This document shows positions 1-5,400 of a stretch of DNA of 6,676 bases, in pieces. Below the pieces are notes generated by a model, which saw nothing but the letters and a program-made list of their open reading frames with translations, searched no databases and had not been told where the DNA came from. A program made the position numbers and the translations under genes. Position 1 is the stretch's first letter. Each line of letters begins with the position of its first letter. Source of the stretch: JBEEMU01 sp043778315 (GTDB taxonomy: Bacteria > Bacteroidota > Bacteroidia > Chitinophagales > Saprospiraceae); the NCBI GenBank assembly GCA_043778315.1, contig JAYWGJ010000197.1:1-6676 (forward strand), read 5' to 3'.

Positions 1-90
1 GCTTTAAAAACGGCTTGGGAACAAATTAAGTTATTAAAACAGCAGTGCCTAAAAAATAATATTCATTTACCAAATTTTTGCACTGCGTAA
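1..90 (+). CDS. C-terminal end of an unidentified protein (5' partial)
   Basis: Frame 1 is open from the left edge to a TAA at 88-90 and encodes 29 residues, beginning ALKTAWEQIKLLKQQC and ending in HLPNFCTA. The other two forward frames and all three reverse frames are interrupted within this stretch, and the peptide has the look of an amphipathic helix rich in K and Q, so a real gene end is plausible. It would converge on the transporter gene at 238-1815. The fragment is too short to assign a family, and chance openness over 29 codons in AT-rich DNA cannot be excluded. Confidence 0.45.
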   Translation, partial: ALKTAWEQIKLLKQQCLKNNIHLPNFCTA

Positions 91-193
91 TGTCAGTTAT
101 AATTATTAAAAAGATAAAGTGTTGTTATACAAAGGTAAAGTATTTGTTGATACGAAAGGTTTATTGTAACATAGGAAATCGTATAATGGTATG

Positions 194-221
194 GTAAAGA
201 CAAGGCATGCCTCGTCTCTAC
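194..221. repeat. 28-bp near-perfect palindrome between convergent genes
   Basis: The left half GTAAAGACAAGGCA pairs with the right half TGCCTCGTCTCTAC at 12 of 14 positions. The two mismatches (197/218 and 202/213) are A-C in + strand RNA but become G-U wobbles in minus-strand RNA. The hairpin is therefore essentially uninterrupted in the transcript of the transporter gene, whose stop codon lies 16 bp upstream of it. No U-tract follows on either strand, so it is not a textbook intrinsic terminator. It may be a 3' mRNA-stabilising or processing hairpin, a bidirectional termination aid, or one copy of a dispersed REP/MITE-like palindrome. The GTAGAGAC...GTCTCTAC style of end resembles intergenic palindromes I recall from cyanobacteria and Bacteroidota, but this cannot be verified here. 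Confidence 0.75.
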
Positions 222-237
222 GCGGGGAAATCAAAAT

Positions 238-1815
238 CTATTCCATTACTACCTCTTTCTTCTCCGCCACCATTCGCGACACTATCATTATTGTCAGCAG
301 CCCCAGCACCATACTAAACGTGCGAAACGGGAACAGCACTACGCCCTGCTCTATCATCGGGTAAGGCAAAATAGTAGGCAGTCCGATGGTCGGCTCGCCG
401 CCGCCAAACCGCAATATAAAGGATACCAACATACCTGCGCCTGCACCTATTCGGTGCGCTCGCTTGTCAAATAGCGCAGTAACTAATTGTGGAAACAAAA
501 TACAGTATATGAAGTCGCTGCATAGCACCCACAAGACATAAACACTTTTATACTCCAAAGCGAGTATCGTAGCCGCTACACCCACCACGAGTACGGAGCG
601 TTTGATGACGCGTTCTATCGCTTTCGGCGACGCATCGGGGCGAAAGAGTCTATGATAAATGTTCCACGACACCATACTCGACACCGAGAGCATCGACGCG
701 TCGGTAGAAGACATCACCGCCGCCGCTATTACGGCTAATCCTATCGTCGCTATCAATGGTGGTGTTAGGTATTTGATGACATAAGGGAGCGTCATCACGG
801 CTTCGGCAGGTGCGGTAGCCCCTACGCTGCTCCAATCTACCACATCGCCCACCATACCCAGTATTGCCGCAGGTATCGCCGCACCTATACACAGCACCCC
901 AGCCCATATACTTAGCCACTGCGCGGCTCGCTCGCTCCGTGCCGAAAGGACGCGTTGAAAATATACCTGCCACGGTATTCCGCCTAATATCAATAAGAGC
1001 GCGATGTCTATCCAGTTCCAAATCTTATTGCCCCACGAGCCGTCGAGCGGCGGTAGGAGCGTCGCTAACGCGCCTTTTTTTGCCGTGTAGTCTATCCAAA
1101 CCTGATGCAGTCCACCGCAATGTTGCAGCGCAAAAGGTAGTATCAGGTATAGCCCAATGAATAAAAATATGAGTTGGAATACGTCGGTAAGGGCAACCGC
1201 CCACAAGCCCCCGAGCATCGTATAAGTGATGGTGACCGTCGCCGAAATCACAATCGCCCAGTTAAAGTCTAATCCGATGACCGTAGAAAACGTACTGCCT
1301 AAGGCGGTGAGTACCGCCGCCGTCCAAAATATCTCCCCGGTGAGGGCAGGCAGAAACGAGAGGGTCGCTATTGTTTTGCCGAACCGTTGCTCTATCGGGT
1401 CGAGCATCGTTTTATAGCCGCCGCGCCACATCGGGCGCGCAAAAAATAGTCCGCCCAATAATAAACTTAGCGCGTAGCACCAAGGAGCTTGCACCCACAC
1501 CAAACCTTGCGAGGCGGTCGCCTCCGCCGTACCGTTGATGTACGAGCCGTCTATCCACGTCGCTGCCATCGTAAACATACCCACCCAAAGCGGTACGGAT
1601 TTGCTCGCCACCAGCACGTCCTCCGCCGTGTCACTTCGCTTAAAGTTCTCGGCGTAAGCTCCCAAAAAGAAAACAATGCCGTAAAACACGATAATAGCCG
1701 CGTAACTGTACCAAACGACGTGCTTCCCTGTCAGATACAAGCCTACCCCTAACGCAATCATTAAGCCTACCATTATCGCCGTAGGGCGTAGCGCGTGTAA
1801 TATCTTTTGCATCAT
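238..1815 (-). CDS. CHT1-like sodium:solute symporter (probable choline or quaternary-amine importer)
   Basis: This complete 525-residue inner-membrane protein belongs to the sodium:solute symporter (SSS/SLC5) family and would use the sodium gradient to import a small solute. Stretches nearly match vertebrate CHT1 (SLC5A7): SYINGTAEA (91-99), LLLGGLFFARPM (118-129), GYKTMLDP (133-140), LGGIPWQVYFQRVL (277-290), AAAVMSSTDASML (364-376), FPQL (441-444) and GGGEP (471-475). The aromatic residues that hold choline in human CHT1 (W62, Y91, W141, W254) align with W87, Y114, W164 and W282. About 14 hydrophobic segments are visible. The N-terminus carries about 25 residues absent from human CHT1, including an extra helix near 11-30, and the long cytoplasmic tail of the animal protein is missing. 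Translation starts at one of two consecutive ATGs (1815 or 1812). No Shine-Dalgarno or clear promoter is seen. The family call is firm; choline as substrate is inferred from cage conservation. Confidence 0.93.
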   Translation of the reverse strand: MMQKILHALRPTAIMVGLMIALGVGLYLTGKHVVWYSYAAIIVFYGIVFFLGAYAENFKRSDTAEDVLVASKSVPLWVGMFTMAATWIDGSYINGTAEATASQGLVWVQAPWCYALSLLLGGLFFARPMWRGGYKTMLDPIEQRFGKTIATLSFLPALTGEIFWTAAVLTALGSTFSTVIGLDFNWAIVISATVTITYTMLGGLWAVALTDVFQLIFLFIGLYLILPFALQHCGGLHQVWIDYTAKKGALATLLPPLDGSWGNKIWNWIDIALLLILGGIPWQVYFQRVLSARSERAAQWLSIWAGVLCIGAAIPAAILGMVGDVVDWSSVGATAPAEAVMTLPYVIKYLTPPLIATIGLAVIAAAVMSSTDASMLSVSSMVSWNIYHRLFRPDASPKAIERVIKRSVLVVGVAATILALEYKSVYVLWVLCSDFIYCILFPQLVTALFDKRAHRIGAGAGMLVSFILRFGGGEPTIGLPTILPYPMIEQGVVLFPFRTFSMVLGLLTIMIVSRMVAEKKEVVME

Positions 1816-2180
1816 CGGTATTGTTTATTTATTGGAATAAAAAATATAAAATAATTACTTATTTAATTAGTCACATTTTGAGACTTTGGCTTGATTTTTG
1901 TTTTACCAAAAAGAACACACTTAAACTTATTTATAAATTATAAAATTACAATTATATGACAAAAAAAGTGTATTTTAGTGTAAAAATTAAGAAATTTTTA
2001 ATAATAAAGTCATATTTTAAATTTTAGAGCAATAAAATACAATAAACCTCTACAACTAATATAGGTATAGAAAATACTAATAAAATATATTTTTCATTTT
2101 TTGTTTAACTTTACCCACTCACAAATTTTAAAAATTATGTATAAAGTTTTTGAAATATATGCTTAAATCATCAAAAATAA

Positions 2181-2212
2181 TTTGCGAACATACACACAAT
2201 TGATTAACTTTG
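2181..2212 (+). promoter_or_regulatory. Bacteroidota-type promoter of the repeat-protein gene
   Basis: A TTTG at 2181-2184 serves as the -33 element and TAACTTTG at 2205-2212 exactly matches the -7 consensus TAnnTTTG used by the Bacteroidota primary sigma factor. The 20-bp gap is within the usual range. Transcription would begin near 2217-2220, giving a leader of about 90 bases to the ATG at 2311, or about 30 bases to the ATG at 2251. The match is by eye. Confidence 0.65.
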
Positions 2213-2220
2213 TGCAGTTT

Positions 2221-2258
2221 TATAGCGTTTTTTTATAAAGATATTTATAAATGCTATA
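2221..2258 (+). promoter_or_regulatory. Predicted 5' leader stem-loop
   Basis: TATAGC (2221-2226) is complementary to GCTATA (2253-2258). Inside it, TTTATAAA at 2232-2239 pairs with a second TTTATAAA at 2244-2251 across a GATA loop. The structure would sit at the extreme 5' end of the mRNA predicted from the promoter at 2181-2212, and it buries the candidate ATG at 2251. This favours 2311 as the working start, or makes the hairpin a stability or translation-control element. The stems are almost all A-T pairs in an AT-rich region, so chance is a real alternative. Confidence 0.35.
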
Positions 2259-2310
2259 TTACTACCCATTACAACTCTATTTATTCCTCATTTTTTTAAA
2301 CAGTTCAATT

Positions 2311-2424
2311 ATGCAAAATCTACCTCTACTAAGCTCATTCGCAAGCAGTGCGGTACGCGCAGCAACCCATCGTTGGCAGTGTCTATTATTTGCAATAGTA
2401 GCACTCCCGTTCATGGCAGCCGCT
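2311..2424 (+). other. Signal peptide of the repeat protein
   Basis: From the ATG at 2311 the first residues contain R16, H20 and R21, then a hydrophobic core CLLFAIVALPFMAAA (24-38), followed by TPHQPD. Cleavage is likely after one of the alanines at 37-38. The n-region is long for a Sec signal peptide, but the charge-then-hydrophobic-then-small-residue order is clear. Export across the inner membrane is required before T9SS secretion, which is the usual route for such proteins. Confidence 0.8.
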
Positions 2425-5400
2425 ACCCCGCACCAACCCGACTGCGTATTCACGCCTGTTATTACAGGCAACTTGCAGCTTTGCCCCACCACCAGCCTCA
2501 CCAACTACGCCACCACTACCCTATCGGCAGCAGGCGCAACCGCTTACGCTTGGAGTACGGGCGCAACAACGCCTAATATTAGCGTTGCCACACCCGGCAG
2601 CTACACCGTCACCGCTACCGCTACAAGCGGTTGTGTAGGTACGGCTTCGGTCACGGTTATCGGTTCGGGTCCAACAAGTGCGGGTAGCATCGGCTACGAC
2701 GAGGTCGGCTGCGGTTCACCGTGGAATCCTTCCAATATCGTAAGTACCGCGCCCGCTTCGGGCAACGCCGCAGGCACTACCTTAGAGTATGTGTGGATAT
2801 TCACCACCGACCCTAACACCGTGAGCGGCGGTGCAAATAATTTTAGTGCTATCGGTACGGCTACCAACGTATCTTTTGACCCAGGTCCAATCACCCAAAC
2901 CACTTGGTTTCGGCGGTGTGTCCGCGTCGTCGGCTGTGCTTTCTATGCAGGCGAAACAGGTTGGGTCAAAAAAGAAATCCGCCCAGGTGCGACGGCTGCC
3001 ATCACAGGCAGGTCTGTTTTTTGCGAAGGTGAGAGCAGTACGCTTACCGCAACGGGCGGCGGCAGCTACCGATGGAGCAACGGCGCAACAACCGCCGCGA
3101 CCACTATCTCGGCAAGCGGTACTTACACCGTCACCGTCACTAATGCGAACGGCTGTACGGCTTCTACCAACGTCTTGATTATCGTTCATGCCCTCCCACA
3201 ACCCGTTATATTGGGTAGTTCTGATGTTTGCGGAACGGCTACTACCTTGCTTACCGCAACGGGCGGCGACACCTATATATGGAGTACAGGCGCGACAACG
3301 GCGGCTATCGTTGTGGGCGGCGGCGCGTACACCGTCACGGCGTATAGTATTCATAATTGTACGGCAACGGTAAGCAAAGTGGTCAAATCAAGACCAAATC
3401 CAACGCTCACCGTCGCAGGCGCAACCGCGTTTTGTGCGGGTAGTTCTACTACGCTTATCGCAACAAGCGACGGTACAATCCTTTGGAGTACTGGTGCAAC
3501 CACCGCAAGCATCACTGTAAATACAGCAGGTTTGTATAGCGTTACCGCAACAAGTACTTTCGGTTGCAAAACCGTTAAATATATTCAAGTTGCCACTAAT
3601 AGCGCAACCGCGTCTATCGCAGGCGGCGGCGCGGTTTGTAACGGCATAACTTCGACGCTCACCGCAACAGGCGGCGGTACTTATGCTTGGTCAAACGGCG
3701 CGACAAGCGCAGCTATTACCGTGGCAGCAGGTACTTACACCGTTACGGTTACGAATAACGGTTGTGTTGCGACAGCTACAAAAACCATTACAAACACAGC
3801 AGTTACCGCGTCTATCGCAGGCGGCGGCGCGGTTTGTAACGGCGCAACCTCGACGCTTACCGCAACGGGCGGCGGTACTTACGCATGGTCGAACGGCGCG
3901 ACAAGCGCGGCTATTACCGTAGGGGCAGGTACTTATACCGTGACGGTTACGAATAACGGTTGCACCGCAACCGCAACAAAAACCATCACAAACACAACAG
4001 TTACCGCGTCTATCGCAGGCGGCGGCGCGGTTTGTAACGGCGCAACCTCGACGCTTACCGCAACAGGCGGAGGTACTTACGCATGGTCGAACGGCGCGAC
4101 AAGCGCAGCTATCACCGTGGCAGCAGGTACTTATACCGTGACTGTTACGAACGGCGGTTGTGTTGCGACAGCTACAAAAACCATCACAAATACAGCAATT
4201 ACCGCGTCTATCGCAGGCGGCGGCGCGGTTTGTAACGGCGCAACTGCTACGCTTACCGCAACAGGCGGAGGCGCAGGTAGTAACGCCTACTTATGGTCGA
4301 ACGGCGCGACAAGCGCGGCTATCACCGTAGGTGCAGGTACTTACACCGTTACGGTTACTAATAACGGTTGCACCGCAACCGCAGCAGCAACAGTAACAAC
4401 AGCCGCTAATCCTATACCAACTATCACTTGTAAAAACGTGGTTTGTTTGGGCGAAAGCGTTACCATAACCGCAGCAGGCGGCGGCACTTACGCATGGTCG
4501 AACGGTTCGGTAGCTGCGGTATTTACCGTGACACCAACCACAACTACTACTTACACTGTTACGGTTACGAACGCAGCAGGTTGTACTGCAAGCGTTTCGC
4601 GCACCGTTACGGTACGTCCTACGCCCTCTGCGAGTATTAGCGGAAACGCTGCTATTTGCAACGGCGGTACTACCACCCTCACCGCAGCAAGCAACGGCGC
4701 AACCGTGAGTTATGCGTGGAATACAGGCGTATTAACTAATGTAATCACGGTAAATCCTACCGCTACTACTACTTATACCGTTACGGTTACAAACGAGTTC
4801 GGTTGCACGGCAGTAGCGACTAAAACCGTGACCGTAGGGCAAGCACCTACGCCAGCTATCACCGGCGTAAGCCCTATTTGTGCAGGTAGCAGTACTCTGC
4901 TTACCGCAACAGGTGGCAGCGCAGGTAATATTAGCTACGCTTGGAGCAACGGCACAACTGCCGCTACTACAACGGTATCGCCTACGGCAACCACAACTTA
5001 TACCGTCACCGCTACATCGGCAACGGGCTGTACAGCTACGGCAACCAAAGTAGTTTCGGTACAAGCTGCACCTACGGCAGTCATTGCGGGTAACACAAGC
5101 ATCTGTTTGGGTAGCAATACCACATTGACCGCTTCCGGTGGTTTCAGCTATGCGTGGAGCAACGGCGCAGGCTCGGCAGCTACTACGGTAGCACCGAGTG
5201 CAACAACTACTTATACTGTTACCGCTACTAGTTTGGCAGGTTGCAAAGCCACCAAATCTATTACCGTGATAGTCAATAGCATTGCTTTACAGCCAATGGC
5301 GAACGTGGCGATATGTGCAGGCAACAGCGCGACCGTCGGTTATACCTCAACGGGCTTGACCTACGCATGGAGCAACGGCGCGACGACAGGTCGAATTATG

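Larger units (their letters stand above)
1816..2310. other. AT-rich divergent intergenic region
   Basis: This stretch separates the minus-strand transporter from the + strand repeat protein. It is dominated by A and T runs with frequent stops in all frames, and I see no credible gene, tRNA or mobile element in it. Its right end carries the promoter at 2181-2212 and the stem-loop at 2221-2258. I looked for a reverse-oriented TAnnTTTG box serving the transporter and found none, so that promoter remains unlocated. The sharp change from this AT-rich DNA to the more GC-rich genes on both sides is typical of Bacteroidota intergenic regions. Confidence 0.85.

Noticed and set aside
182..187. TATAAT resembling a sigma-70 -10 box
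   Set aside because: Bacteroidota promoters use TAnnTTTG rather than TATAAT, there is no matching upstream element, and the site points into the 3' end of a minus-strand gene.
650..1752. Forward and reverse open frames overlapping the transporter gene
   Set aside because: They sit within the conserved SLC5 frame and give low-complexity or Arg-rich products with no recognisable motif.
1981..2000. 8-bp inverted repeat (TAAAAATT ... AATTTTTA) with a 4-base loop
   Set aside because: All A-T pairs in very AT-rich DNA, where such repeats arise often by chance; no gene ends there to need a terminator.
2694..3588. Several reverse-strand open frames of 66-190 codons opposite the repeat protein
   Set aside because: They lie antisense to a clear coding frame, and their Cys/Arg-rich or Ala/Val-rich products simply mirror the repeated codons of the + strand.
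3607..4419. Regular spacing reminiscent of a CRISPR or satellite array
   Set aside because: The period is a multiple of three, the units are translated in one open frame, and there are no unique spacers between short repeats.
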